Shown: piece after piece, positions 11,269 to 24,800 of the stretch
How positions within the stretch are numbered: position 1 is the first letter of the stretch
How the letters are laid out: each line of letters starts with the position of its first letter
Assembly: GCA_009103225.1 (NCBI GenBank)
Contig: RHPI01002402.1
Coordinates: 429,549 to 493,548 of the forward strand
DNA length: 64,000 nucleotides
Direction of reading: 5' to 3'
DNA from: Chlorokybus atmophyticus
Taxonomy: Eukaryota; Streptophyta; Chlorokybophyceae; Chlorokybales; Chlorokybaceae
Program-made: the position numbers and the translations under genes
The notes under the pieces: generated by a model
The model's input: the letters and a program-made list of their open reading frames with translations, nothing else
Told to the model about the DNA's origin: nothing
Databases searched by the model: none

Positions 11269-12026
11269 TGATTGATACGGCTTGCAACGAGTGTTGCTGT
11301 TCACACTGTGTGTTCTCATTGTGGTGTGGCCTTGGGCGTGTGTTTGAGTCGTTGTCTTGTGCAATTTGTGTGTTTTGGTACATTGCTACTGATTGAAGGC
11401 ATGTTTGACTGCAATAGAGGTTGTGGTGGTGGTGGGGTGCAGTGACTGCATATGTTTAGCTGTGATTCACAGCTGGTAAGCAATATCTTAGAGATTAAGT
11501 CACCGGGTACAGTTGTTGAGCGATGTCTGCAGCACAGGATTAGCTAGTGGAGATGAGGCTTTGACTACGGTTTGGTCATCAGCACTGTATGCTCGCCAAG
11601 TTTGCCATCTGAGCATAACGGCTCTCTACATGCGCGAGTAACCTGGAATATGGCACAGTTCAGCTTATGGCTCAGTTGGTAGCAAAACTGCACGTCATAG
11701 CATGTCTTTTGTCTGCTGCTTCGCTGGCTGAGTACTCATTGTCCACCAACAGTTCTTCATCAACTTGTGCAGGTGAAACCAAGCCCAAGCTGGGCTTTGA
11801 AGTTATAAGCACGCACATACAGACAAAGTCTCAGCTGACGAGTCTTATGAAGCAGTAGTCAGCCTGTCTCAACACCCCTCATTTACTCAAACGGCGCCAT
11901 TTGAGTAAATAAGATGCGCATCTTATCAGCTGCACAGCTGGGAAGATGGTTGCTGGAGTGGCAATGCAACTTCACAGTGTCACCGCACCAGCGACCGCGT
12001 CATTTAAGCATCGAAGGACTGAGATC
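11269..12026. other. Intergenic region between convergent CCT6 and ARM-protein genes
   Basis: No exon is evident. The region includes GT-rich sequence after the CCT6 stop and a cluster of palindromes near 11881-11940, annotated separately. It must hold the polyadenylation sites of both genes. Confidence 0.5.
11881..11937. repeat. Palindrome cluster with perfect 11-bp hairpin
   Basis: ATTTACTCAAA (11881-11891) and TTTGAGTAAAT (11900-11910) are perfect reverse complements around the loop CGGCGCCA, which itself contains the palindrome GGCGCC. The palindrome AAGATGCGCATCTT and CAGCTG repeats follow immediately. It sits between two convergent 3' ends and could act in 3'-end formation or transcript separation. 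That role is inference. Confidence 0.7.
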
Positions 12027-14005
12027 TCATGTGGCCACAAGGTCCAGCTGATGATGTTTTAAGTGCTGCAGCGCCAGAACCTTGGCTTTGGGATGCTCGC
12101 ATGCGCTGCGAATGGTCGCCAAGGCACTCTCCGCAATGTCCACATTCTGGTAAGGGAAGGAAACTTACACCACCGTGACGTGAATACTCAAACGTACGTG
12201 CGACATGCACACATATGCACGCATGCGCACGCACCGCATCGTCAAGCAGCGCTGCCAGCATGGCTCCAGCTGCGCGTACAATCTGCATCTTCCCCTCTTT
12301 GAGCACGCTCACGCCCATGAGCGCCGCGCACGCCTTCGCACGCACGGCCGCGGACGGGGACGACAGCAGTGCCGCACACACACGCACACCTCCCAGCTCA
12401 AGGACCTATGATAGAGTGATGTTTATGTTGTGTGCTTGTTCATGTGAGACACACAACCTTCCAACCCACACCTGCTCTTTGCCCTCTGGAAGGTTGGTCA
12501 AGTGGGTCACGCATGAGGCTGCGAAGGCAACAATGTCGGGCGGGTGACCCATTGTGCAGTGGGACAGCAATGCAGGCACCTGTGCGGGCAGATTGCTGTT
12601 GGGTGCTGCTAGTTGCTGGTACATTGTGACAACATGCTTGTAAAGGATATTGAAACATATCCTCTTGTGTGAAGTGGAATCGTCAAGTGAGAGACATACT
12701 GCGTTGGCTTCAAGTGCGTATATGATGCCCTCATCACAGCGCGTAATGCTTGCCAAACAGCCGAGAGCCGCCATCACCTGATCACTTAAACCCATCATCA
12801 ACACGCTGCTCCGAGTCCACACATGCCCGCACACGCACACACGCCAATGCAAGCATTGAGATGCACACACCCACATTGACACACACAAACCCACACACAA
12901 ACACTGACCGTCTCCTGCGCCCTCTCTCCATGCGCCATCCCGCTCCTCAGCATCGTGACCAAGGCCCGCGCAGTCCCCCGCGCCTCTCCAAACACACTAC
13001 TATTGCTACTATTCATTGTCGTTGTTGTTGTTGTTGTTGTTGTCATGGAGTTGACCCGCAGACTCACGTCGCCCGTCGCAAGCGCGCGCCCCGTCGGAGC
13101 GAGAAGCTCGGGGGCGGAGAAGAGAGCATTCAGAGCACGGGCAGCGGCCTCACGAACCTGGAGAGGAAGAAGTGTGTGTGTGTGTGTGTGTGGTGTGGTG
13201 TGGTGTGGGGTGGGGTGGGGGTGGGGGGGGGGCGTGCGTGCATCTGAATTCGGACCTGAGGGTGTTTGTCCAGGAGTTTCTCGTTGACTTTTGGTACGCC
13301 TCCGTCATAGTTGAAGACGGCCTCTCGGCCTGGTTGCAGCAGCGCGAGGCTTGCCAGCAGTCTGCGTGCGAGTGTGAACGTGTGAACATGTCGCACACAT
13401 TCTCATATCAATACACTGCCGTGAGTCATTGCGCGTTTGTGATGCGGCACAACACCTGCATGCCAGCGCAACAATGTCGGCCTCCTGGTTGCCCAGCCAG
13501 CGTATCAGAACGGGGACGGCGCCCACCTCCACAGCCTCAACCTTGTGCTCCTACCCCAACAAAGTACATAAGTGAGGAGGAGGCAACCAGCACCACCATT
13601 GTAGCATTCATAATCACCACACTCTTGTTGCCATCAACGTCAGCTGTGCAGAGCTCTAGCATGTAAACATAGTCGCAGACACACATGCACATACGCGCAC
13701 ACATACGCTTCCACGCGCGCTCACACACCCACGCGCATACGCACGCACACACACATACGAGCACCACCCCACGAACTCACGGACGCACCCACCCACCCAC
13801 CTGGTTGCTTGTGAGTGTGAGCAGTGCCTCCAGGTCCCTCGCTGTCGACGCCGCCGCCCTCGCCCGTCTCGCTTCCAGCATCCCCACCAGTCTCTGCACG
13901 GCGCGCGACCCCAGCGCCTCCGCCGCGACGCACGGACCCCACTCGGCGTCGATGCGGGGAGCGACGGGGGGGACCGTACCCACGCGCCGAGAGGAGAGAT
14001 GGTCG
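12027..14005 (-). CDS. Armadillo-repeat protein, RSPH14-like (5' end unresolved)
   Basis: Eight consecutive minus-strand exons are supported: 13797-14005, 13597-13655, 13456-13550, 13256-13361, 12909-13157, 12472-12777, 12235-12405 and 12027-12146. All phases agree and they encode about 438 aa. At least one upstream exon is missing from the model, because the first listed exon begins in phase 2. The protein is made of helical ARM repeats, for example GAVPVLIRWLGNQEADIVAL, GGVPKVNEKLLDKHPQVR and EGKMQIVRAAGAMLAALL. The order and phrases of the repeats resemble radial spoke head protein 14, a ciliary axoneme component, but another ARM family is possible. A nine-Thr run encoded by ACA repeats interrupts one repeat. 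The intron at 13551-13596 is only 46 bases long. Confidence 0.6.
12816..12903. repeat. CA-rich simple repeat in an intron
   Basis: ACACA and CACACAAACCC units fill most of the intron between the exons at 12909-13157 and 12472-12777 of the ARM-protein gene. Confidence 0.6.
13016..13043. repeat. Coding trinucleotide repeat (Thr run)
   Basis: A (GTT)n run on the plus strand reads as ACA codons on the coding minus strand and gives nine consecutive threonines in the ARM protein. It extends an ARM loop and is probably polymorphic in length. Confidence 0.7.
13172..13240. repeat. TG then G-rich simple repeat in an intron
   Basis: A (TG)n run passes into GGGGT and poly-G within the intron between 13157 and 13256. 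On the coding strand it is a C-rich polypyrimidine stretch close to the acceptor before 13157. Confidence 0.7.
13678..13800. repeat. CA-rich alternating tract in an intron
   Basis: ACACAC, ACGCAC and CACCCACC units fill the intron upstream of the exon starting at 13655 in the ARM-protein gene. The repeat abuts the donor at 13796, so the exact donor among several GTGG repeats is ambiguous. Confidence 0.6.
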
Positions 14006-14009
14006 CTGG

Positions 14010-14150
14010 GTGGTGTGTGGGTGTGGGTGTGGGTGTGGGTGTGGATGTGAGTACGCGTGCTCGAGTATGAGTGTGTGTGCACGTGTGCTTGTATGCATGC
14101 TGCGTGCGTGCGTACGTGCGTGCGTGCGTGTGAGTGTGCCATGTGCGTGT
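14010..14150. repeat. TG/GTGGGT tandem repeats
   Basis: Repeats of GTGTGGGT (about 14018-14045) are followed by GTGCGTGC units. They lie just upstream, on the coding strand, of the first recognised exon of the ARM protein and probably belong to an intron. Confidence 0.65.
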
Positions 14151-15891
14151 AGAGTACTTGTGCATATCGTGCGTGCTCGCGTCAGCCGGAGTGAGACAAT
14201 GAATAAAGTGTTTCACACAATGAAGCCTTGAGTCCTCGGGTTGCAACTATACCACGCAACTATACCAGCACTGAAACCACATCACATTATTATGTGTCAA
14301 GCTGCAACAATTGAGAACACCACGCTGCACTGTCAGCGGGGGTTGTGATGCAACGTCAGCTGCCCTAACGTAGGAGGAGGTTGAAACAACACAGTCGCAA
14401 TGCACTGGCCTTGTGTGCTACGAGTAGCACCGTTCACTACGTCTTCATGCTCGACATACCTTACATAGTGACGGGTCTCTTCAGACTGCATCCTGTTTGT
14501 TCCCACTGGGAGCCCACTGGCTCCGTTTGATCAACACCGACTCTCGCTTTGCTTTGGATAACACTCCAGCCTACACGCAATCATCCACTGTGACGCAGTT
14601 TCTCCCGCTTAGTTTTCCAGACCACCACCGCCGCCGCCGCCGCCGCCGCCGCTGCCGCCCGCCACGTGGCAGTCTCACCTTGGCCTGCGCTCCTAGAGGG
14701 TCACGTGACCCCCAGCTGTCGCGCGCGGCCGGGCAACTCTCAACTGGAATGCTTTGCAACTTCACAATACAGGTGGCCTGCCCCTTTGAACTGGGTGGTG
14801 GTGTTGACCATGCAAGTGACCATACAAGCTGATACAAACACTAACAACAGAGCACCTCCACAACGGCTCGGGCACAGCAAGCAGCATTAGTACAGGCAGG
14901 GGGGCATGGCTAATCTACGTCCCTTAGCTAAATGCATTGCAAGGCAGCGGGGCGGAGGAAGGCAGGCAGCAGCGGTCGAAGTGTACTAATGACTACTTGT
15001 AGCACAAGAGGTCTGCATATGTTAATAAAAATACAAGCAAGTGGTTGTTCTTGACACACAGCAGGGGCCAATCAGTAGCACAAGGTAGTTTTTGTGTTTG
15101 TGCTTGTGGCAGTGTGACCACAACTATTACTATGCACACAGTCTCGCTATGGTCGTCAGGTAGGTCACAAAGTTGGTGATCGCTGCTGCTGCCTTGCCCC
15201 ACGCTGCACTGCATTGCACATAGAAGCACGTATTATAGCTGTAGTGGAGTCCCCGGGTGTCAATAATTGTTGTCGTCCTGTCTGCATCTGGCTGCCTGCC
15301 TCTGCCTGCTGTTACTTTTTCGCACGTTATGCTCTGGCTGCATTGACCCTAGGATCTGTACCCGGTGCAGTAGTGGTTTCCCACTACTACCGTTACCACT
15401 TGGAGTGCAGGGCACGAGTGTGCGATAAGTGCATCAGAATGAATCGCAGCCGGGTTGTCCTGCGCGTTGACTACAGGAATTGGTTAGTTTGTACATCAGT
15501 GCTGTTCGGCTGAAGGCACGAAGTAAACTTAGGATCTTCAGATGGCGACAAACGGAGCTGCAATAATCTGGTATGCAGCTGCCGCGCTTTAGCCAAAAAG
15601 TGTCTCAGCAAGCTCTTCACAGGCAGTTGGACGCCTGCCACTACTATGTAACAACCATCATTACTCTTGCTACTGCTACTACTTCAGTGTCATCCATTTC
15701 CGATACAATCAAGACCGCCACCCGCGTCACACTTGCAATGTCCATATTCAACCGACACCATCACACGAGCAAAAGAACGTTTGCTTGACCACAGCAATGC
15801 ATTGGCGTGCTCATAAGCTATGTGCAGAGGGTGTCTCCTACATCAGGTGCTACTACATGTGCCATGCGCGTGCATAGAAAAATATCCACCT
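14151..15891. other. Region between the ARM-protein gene and the GCN1 3' end
   Basis: It should contain the first exon or exons and promoter of the ARM gene, which I could not identify, and the 3' flank of GCN1. A (CCG)n run lies at 14626-14669. Open frames near 14571-14837 on the minus strand are low-complexity and have no known domain. No other gene is recognised. Confidence 0.45.
14626..14669. repeat. (CCG)n trinucleotide repeat
   Basis: About a dozen CCG/CGC units occur in a GC-rich patch, a composition typical of 5' regions in this window. It is compatible with the promoter or leader of the minus-strand ARM-protein gene. Confidence 0.6.
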
Positions 15892-18800
15892 CTAATTGTT
15901 GTTGTCATACTCGGCCTCGCTTTCATCACTGGCATCGCTGTTTGCCGGCAGCTTGCTTAGGCGTCGCGCATCCACAGCAGTGACATACGCAGGCACAGAG
16001 TCCAGACCCCCTGTCTGGCATTGCAGACACCTATACATCGCTCGCTCGGCGGCAGTCCTCACGTGCGGCACGCGGTCGTTAAGTCCGACCGCAATAGCGG
16101 GCCCAAGCTGAGGCAAGAAGGGTGAGATGGCTCTCTTATCTGCCTTGGCGACGGCCTTGACTGCGCTGAGGGCTCGCCTCCTCACATCGCTGGCCTCATC
16201 TGAGAGCAAAGTTGTTATAGATGGTGCGAAGTCCGGCATCGAGCTCGTGCCTGATGTAGACAATGCCAGCTGGCTTGTGAGCAGCCTCCCAATGGCTTTG
16301 GTCCCCGTCTCGCGCACGGGGACCTTGTCGTCCGTGACTTGGGACTTTATTGCGGCCTTGGTTGGGGTCAGGAGTGATTCATCGGCAACCACCTTCGCGC
16401 CGGCGTGGCGCAGGATGGACGCCAGTGTGAGCGCATGCCCGTAGCGCAACTGCCACAGCCTCGAGCGATCGGTGGATGCGACCAACCGCACCAGACTGGC
16501 AAACGCGGCTGCATCCACATGCTGCAAAGGCCACAAAATCAGTCAGTTGCACATTTCGTGTTTCGTGTATGAGGTGGTTTTTTAACCAAGTCACTGTGCA
16601 TAACTGTGCTGTTAGCACATGTTCATGTTTGCCGAATCCACTGGGCGTGCGTGCGTGTAAGCGCGTGTGTGTGCGTGCATGGCTGTGTTGCTCAACATGA
16701 TTTGAGGCAAAGGGTACCATGGCGTATATTGCCAGCGTATGCGCTGCTGTTCTGCGCAGCTCGTCTTCTTCAGCCGATAACAGCTCCAGCAGCGGCTGCA
16801 GAACCTTCTCCAAAGCGCCCGCAGATGCTGCGCTGCCTCCATGAACCACCACGCCACGCAACGCTGCCAGCATGGCCTCGCGCACGCCACCTTCTGATGT
16901 CTGCACACAGGAAAGTGTGTCAAACACAGTTTAATACATGCACTGCTGTACACGACAAAGTAACAATGCAAATGTAGGCTTACCTTGATGGCCCCAATTA
17001 ACTCCGATATCAGCGGGTCCACACGAGCGCTCAGCTTCATGAGTTTCCCCAACGCACGAGCCGCGCGGCTTCGCACAGTTGAGCTGTTGTCTTGCAGACT
17101 CTTGATGAATGTGGTTTGCATCTGAGGCACAAAGGGCTTCAGGCTGACGCCTCCCTTGTCAATCATGATGGCGAGCGTCCCGAGAATGGCGCTCTTCACT
17201 GGTGACGGGAACCTGTCTCCTATGATGCGGATGAGTGGCCCCGTGATGGGAATCACGAAAGGCTTCAGCGTCTCTTCTGATGTCACACTCACAAGCTCCC
17301 CAATGCCGTCGGCGGCTTGCTCCCTCATGTCGGGTGAACCGTTCATCAACCCCTATTGAATATCATATGCAAGTTTATCAAGAGCAAACAATGCAAACCC
17401 AACAGGCTGATGCATGTGATGCTTATAACTCACTTGTAAAAAGATCGGTAGCATTGGCTGCAATGCTTTTGGCAGGCACAATCCCGGGACCAACACCGGC
17501 ATGCCGCGTCGTTTGCGTCGCTCCTTGTCGCGCGCCGTGGACACGGCGTCCCGCACGCATCGGGTATAAGTGGGAAGCTCCTCCTTCGGGATGCCTCCCG
17601 TGACGGCCCCGAGTGCACCCACTGCGCTCGTCAACAGGTCCTTGTTTGCATCGTTGAACAACCCAACGATCGCCGTGATGAGGTACGTGACGTTGTCTTC
17701 GAGGTCCAGGTCGGTTTGCTTCGCTGCATGAGCGATCAAGTGCAGCGCAGCTATCCTCACCGCAACCTGCGCATACACAACATGTTGTCACACAGTACGA
17801 TAACCACATTGCACTCATGCGTACACACATGATGCCTTGCATAACATACTTGTGAATCGGTGAGCGCCTTGAGCAACTCATCCATCAGCAAGCCAACACC
17901 CTCCTGCTCGACAGAGGACACGACCTTCTCCGCAGCCTCCGTTGCGGCTTCCTTCGTTTCTAGGTTGCCCATGCTCTCAAGCAAAGGTGGCAGCACCATC
18001 GACAAGTGCACATGCATGCCCTCGCCAGCAACCTCCGCCAAAACACCCAACGCCCTCGCATAGAATGAACTGCAAGCACACAACGTAGTCTGTGACACAT
18101 GTAAGATGTTTGGGCAAATAGTGTGACTGAACATGACTCTACATGACAGTTAAAGACTTGCTTGCGGGGGACATATTCAAGCAAGTGCCAAAGTACACGA
18201 CAGCTGGAAACGTGCAGTACCTAATAGGTGACTGAACCAGTTTTGGCAAGATATGGGGCAGAACAGCTGCCGATCGCACAGTCAAGATGGTCTTGAGTCC
18301 TTCCAATGCGTTCGTTGATATCTCCTCCACTTCCAACGCTTCAAGAAGCGAAGGCACGATCTCGTCGATCACTTGCATGCCGCCGTTTTTGTACAGAGTG
18401 TTGAACGCCTCGGACGCCGCCTCGCGCACTTCTGGTGAGGGGTCACACAGGGCTTGGCGAACGGTTGGGATGAGGTCACTCATATAAGAGACGAGGGTCT
18501 GTCGACCTGCCGACGCCATGACCTCGCTGAGGCCAAAACAGACGCCCTGCCGGGTCGTCGCGCTCTCGTCCTGCAGGTCCTTCTGCAGAATGGGGATGAT
18601 TGCAGGAAGCACGCGCTCACCGAGCTTGCGCACAAGCTCACCCAACGCTCGGCCCGCCATCTGCAACACAACATACATAAACCCAACTACGATCTTAAAA
18701 CATGTAAGAAACCAACCACACCAACAAAACCTTACCAGGCGTCTTTCTGAAGACGAGGACCCGAGCGAGTCAATCATCATCTTCATCAAGGTTGGCAAAA

Positions 18801-21800
18801 TCTCCTTCAGCGTGCGCGGCGTGTTCGCCACGATGGTCTTCCAGACATGAAGCGCTGACTGGCGGACCACCAGACTAACGTCGGACCTGCAAGTGTACAG
18901 CGCCGCGAGCACCTCGTCACGCTTGTCTCTCCCGAGCGCCAGCAGAATAGCGCGGCCCTGCGCCTCCGTGCTGGCGCCCTCGTCATCACTGCCGTGACCT
19001 TCAACCATAGCCTTCCCACTTGTACCGGCAACCTACAGTAACAGACTCAGTGTTCTTGCACGCTAATTCAACGCCAAATATTTGTACAGGTAAATGTATT
19101 TGACTAGTAGTTCTTGCCTTGAAGAGAAGGTCACCAAGGAGTTCCACCGAGCTCTGCCTGATGCGCCAGTTGTCGTTGAACACGCCCTCTTCAACTGCCG
19201 GTAGCAGCAGCGGCAGCGAGGTCTCCGCAAACTGCTCGACAAACTGCCGGCCGGCCGCGAGGGCCGCATCTCTCACCATCTCACTCTCGTCCGCCAGGCC
19301 ATCAAGGATAGCGGGCAATACCTGAGGAGAAGCAGCAGAATTTGACCATAAACCAACATAAAATCTTACCTACATGGACCTTCATTGCACAAAAGGACAT
19401 GTCACCCTGACCTGGCCAAGGTATTGCTGGAAGACATCGCCGAAAGCAGTGGGTAAGAACTTGAAGAGGCCGAGGTATCCGTCCCGCACGTTGACATTCT
19501 TGTGCGAGCAGTTTGACAGTATCTCCGGCAGCAAGCGCTCGAAGTTCTCCCTGCCGAGCACAGCCAACACTTCGCTGAGGCCCTGGGCGGCGCCGGAGCG
19601 TTCCACGTTGGACCCGTCTGAACAGAGCACTTCCAGCAGCCACGGCACGAGGTCGGGGAAGTGCTCTTGGCCCATGCCCTGAAGCAGAGACCCAAAAGCC
19701 TTGGCGCATATTCCTCGAACATCTGGGTTGGGGTCGATCAGGACCTGCGGACACCCATTAACGCAATTGGCGTTATTGACCTAACTACTAAATCAGCGGC
19801 TAGAAAGTTATGGGGAATCATACAGTGGATGAATGTCAGTTTTGGACCATAAACTTTTGTGGTAAAGGCTGCGGAGAGAGTGTGCACGTGTACGCCTATG
19901 CGTGCGTGTGCTCTATGTGTATACAAAAAATTCTGTATGCGCTCGCGCGCACATGTACGCATGTACAAGCAAGCAGGCGAGTGTGAATATAACTGTGCGT
20001 GATGGATGGGGGGGCTTAGCAAAGTTGTACCTTGCGGAGCTCAGGGATCACAAGGTCGAGGTAGGGGACCATGTCCTTAGGCTCAGTGATGAGGCTGCAC
20101 ATGTTGCCAACAATCTGCGCTGCCTTCTTCTTGGTCTCCGTGCTGCGCTCCCGCAGTCCTCGGTGCACAATGGGCACCAGAAGCGCCAGCGACGGCGCGT
20201 CCACACTGTTGGAGAACGTGGTGGACAGCAGCATGTCGAGCGCGGTGCGCGTGTTGTTGTTGGGATCAGCGATGGCTACCAGCAGCACGGGCGTCAGGGA
20301 GGCAATCTCGGGGTTACGGATGACGCTGCCGACTTGCTGCAGCGCCAGCTGCGCGGCGGACTGCACTTTTGGATGTGTGTCTGTAAGCGTCTCGCTCAGA
20401 CGTGGCACGATCAGCGGCAAGCAGGATGACAGCTGGCGCGGGGCACAGAAAGCCATGGCACCCAGCAGCTGCACACTGCCTTGCTTTGTCCGCCACAACC
20501 TGCACACAATGACACAACTCAAAAATCTGCTTTGACATACACTTGTCAACAGCAAGTACACAACCCAACTTACTTGTCTTCAAGACCCTTGAGCAAAGCG
20601 GGGAGAATGAGCTTCACGCCTTGACCGGAGAGGTTAGCCATAATCGCACGAGCAGCAGACTCTGCAGCGTCGCGCACGCCAGACATGGCATCTGAGAAGC
20701 ACGTTAGAAGGATTGGTAGAATGTGGATGATGTATGGCTCGAAGAGCCTGCCGAGCTTGTCGCAGAGGCTCTCAAAAGCGAACAGCGCGCCCTCTCGAGA
20801 GCGCGGGTCTGCGCGGTCTTCTGCGCCAGCTTTCAATCGATTCATGATCCCGTATTTCTTCAAACTTGATATGCCGAGGCCCTTCACAACACCCGCCAAG
20901 CCGTACGCTCCGCCCTTTCGCTCGGCGTATCGGTCACTCTTCATCAACTTCTGCAGCAGCTGCTCAACGATGGGCGCCACATCACTCTGCAGTGAGGCAC
21001 AAGCCACTTAGCTTTACAACAAGGAGAAGTTCATGTGGTTGTATATGTAAAGTTGTAGAAATGTAGTAGCTATGCGTACACACACGCACACACACACCTG
21101 AAGAGCAGGTACTAGCGGGGGAAGGCAGCCTGAGACTGCACGTTGAACAGTTTCTGAGGGAGTGTTGAGCACTTCGAGCAACCGGTCCACTATGTTTGTC
21201 ACCTTCTGAGCGTCGTGTACAAGATGCCGGGCCAGCGCACCCAAGAACACGACAACACCCTCCCTGACGAGGTCATACCTGCATCATGAAACGCTTAACA
21301 CGACAGCACATTTTTGCATTAACTAAGGTCTTCAATAAGTACTACTTACTGTTTCTCATCCACCGCCTTCTTGTCCAGGTAGTTCTCGAAGATGGGCAGC
21401 AACAGCGCCATGTTTTCTTTGCCATGCACGGTTATCATGGCAACACCAGCCTCCACCATCTTACCCCTTACTTCTGCATTCTTATCAGACTGCACGACAA
21501 TGACATCAACTAATCAAAGTCTACTCCAAAGCTACAACTTCCATGCAGAGCGTCTCAGTTAAAATCTGAATGAAGCAGCATTGGACATAATACGATGTGT
21601 GTGCTTACCAATGCACGTGACATGAGGAAGGTTGCGACAACAGGGAGTTCACGTTGTGTGAGCGCCTCAGCCGCAGCGGTGAGCGTGAGCGCGACGCCCT
21701 CGCGCGCCTCCCACGTGTCCGGTGGTGGCGGGGGGGGTTTCAACCCAAAGCCGAACTCACCGGGCTTTGCTGGTGGTGGGGGTGGCAGCGGGCAGTTTTT

Positions 21801-24800
21801 TATGTAGAGGCCAAACAGGGCGGCGAGCGTCTCCTGCACTGTGCTTGGGTAGTCCCGCATGGCCGCAGCGATGGCTTTGCTCGCGGCCTGCCGCACGTTC
21901 TCATGCTTGTGAGACAACAGAGTCACGAGCTCCTCGCCGTAGCGCTCGCCCAAGTCGTTGTTGTACTGATCGAAGAGCGCCTCCGCTGCCTCCTGGTTTG
22001 CCTCCTCTGGATCGTAGCAAGCCATCCAAAGCATGGCTGATATGCGCTGATCATACTGCGCCGTGCCAGACACCAGCGTCGGGATGGAAGGCAAAGCCGC
22101 AAGGCATGCTGCTCGAACATGCCGATGCTCAGATAGCAGTCCAGCCAACGCCTGTTGAGTGCACAACAAAAGTCAGTTGCACATAACGCATGTACTCAAC
22201 AACCAGTAGTACAACCTGTGACTTACTGCGTCTGCTTGGTCGATGTGGAGACCAGTGCAGAGCTGCTTGAGCATGGTGAGCACTTGCTCCTGGTGCAGTG
22301 TGGGGTTGCAGCCATGCACGTAGTACAGGGCTGCCAGCATTTGTTGGCGAGGGACGGCGGTTTCAGGTGATGTGTGAAGCGCGCAGAGGTGAAGCACCTC
22401 TTCATGCAGGCTGGTCTGCACCGGTGACAGGAGCACGTACTCTAGTATTGGGAAGATGAGGTGGAAGGTTGGCGCAGTCAGGGGGCCTTGTTGGCATGCA
22501 GTTGAGAGAGCTTCGATAGAATTCTTCACGACGCCCACTTCAGCCGCCGACTTGTGTTCGCTCGCACTTACGTCCACCTTCGACAGAGCCACGTGACGCA
22601 AGGCCGCAGCAAAAAGCGGCGCCATGGGCCGCGTGCTCGGATCGGTGCAGCTAGCGAGCTGTTCCATTGTGGCTGCCGCGTTGTCGCTAACTAGCGGTGA
22701 AGCTACGAGCGGTAAAGTGAGCTCCGCCAATGCACCGAGCTCCTTGTGAGTGAATTCTATGTTGGCTGTGGCCACGGCTCCTACGGCGTCCAGTGCAATA
22801 GCAAGCCTGCGAGCATGCGTCAATCAGCCAGTTAACCACTAGCCAAGGCATAGACCCTGCTGTATGCAGCTAACTGGAGCATGACCATACACTAAGTGGC
22901 ATATCAGCTCATCGGTGGGTCATCAGACTGTGTTTAGTCCTAGTCGATGCGGGTCACTTGACTGCTGCTTCTGCCAATGACACTGTCCTATGCACAAACC
23001 TGCGGCCGATGCTTCGAACGTGTACGCGCACGGCTGCCTCCTCCTTCAACTGAGCTTCCCGCGCCTCCTGCTTGGCGTTCTTCGCCGCATCTGCCGGGGT
23101 CTTCTTGCCTCCTTTTGCAGCCTCTTTTTTGGGAGCCGCAGCGGCCGGTGCAGGTGCAGAGGGCTGAGTCAATTCATCCTCATAATCTTCATAAAGCTTG
23201 AATCGCCCTTTCGCGCGGCGCACATTGCGATTGGCCACAATTTCGGCCACGTACACACCCTTCTCATTCGCCAGCTGGCCCGCAGGCGTGTTGAAGACGT
23301 CGAGGTCCTCGGGAGTCAACCTGTCATGCTCCGCGCGGTCTGCGAGCTCAGACAGAACCGGCATCAACGCGGGGAACGTGTTCTCAGGGAAGTCCCTCAT
23401 CGCGCTTCGCAGCGTGTTAAGAGCGGCTGTCCGCTGTGCGGGCCGCTCGCTCTGCGCTCCCTGCTCAGACACAGCCACAAAGCATAAAAGGGACGTGCCA
23501 ACCTTCAGCGTGTCGAGGAAATCGCTTCCTTCTCGTCCCATCTTGTGCACAAGAGCCTGCATAATCACATGGTTTTTGGACGCAATAGTGATGTCGAGTG
23601 CATGCAAACACAACAACACGGCCATTGGCACACCTGCCATGCGGTATAGTATGGTGCGCCCTGGTTGAGTGATGGATGATGAGCAAGTAGCATGAGGTAC
23701 TGTGGGCCCCACTGCTTGGATGCAATGGATGTGGCTGCCGGTGGTGTCAAGGATTGGAATGCGGCAGACGCTACTGATGCTGCACACACTCGCGAGCGCA
23801 CACCAAACAGCGCGTCATCTTGAGTTGTGCCTTCCTCACTAACACATGCATCACAAGAGTAAAGGAGCAGACAACAAGCAATGCGCATGGTGCTATCAGA
23901 GTGGTTGCAGTTAGCAAATGCATAAGTCAGCGGAAATGCATAAGTCAGTGCACAACGAGCAGATGCCAGCTGGTACCTGTCAGGAAGAAAGCTTTCGCTG
24001 TCCTGAAGCCAATTGCTTAAGGCATCAAGAAGCGCGTCGGAGATGCCAAGCGAAGCTTGACCAAACTTGGCGGCAGCAGCGGTTGCTGCTTGGCGAACCT
24101 TCCACGCGGGGTGCAGCACCAATTGCACGACAAGCTGCCAACAACCATAGGATCGGCAGCTGGCATAGTGACTGTGTCAACTCGTATGCATGCAAACGCA
24201 CTCATGATCATTGCATACCTGGAACAGGCCCTGGGCTCCTTCCATATTGGCTGTCACACTGAACAAGCAGCATATAGCATCAACACCACTGCAAGTCACA
24301 TGTTCGCGACACAAGTGCACAAAGTCGCATGTCGCGTGCGTGCACAGCAGTTAACAACTTACCGAGTCTGATGATGCAACAGTACAGCCTCAGTCAGCTG
24401 CACCAGAGCTAGGCAGTCTGGAAGTGTCGTCTTTGCTAGCTGCAAGCACAAACAGCATCGCTACATTGTTGGTGCCAACCCACAGACCATAGTAACACAC
24501 AAAACTATGATAGAACCTGAGACTGACCACTGCTGCTGACAAAACTGGGGAGTCCTTCTGCAGCACAGTGGCCCACACCTTCTCCTTAACAAGCCTTTCA
24601 TCTGCCATCACCAGTCATAATTTTGTTGCTTGACTCGGTGCTGAGTCACACTGCCATGCTAGCAACTCATCACCTATTGAAGAGTCTGCAGAAGCCATGG
24701 TAGCCAGCGCAAGCAGCGCATACACGCCATCGATGCGAAATGCCGGCTTGGTGAAGCTGCTTTTCAACAACTGCAGCAAGGGCTCCGCGAGTTGCACCAT

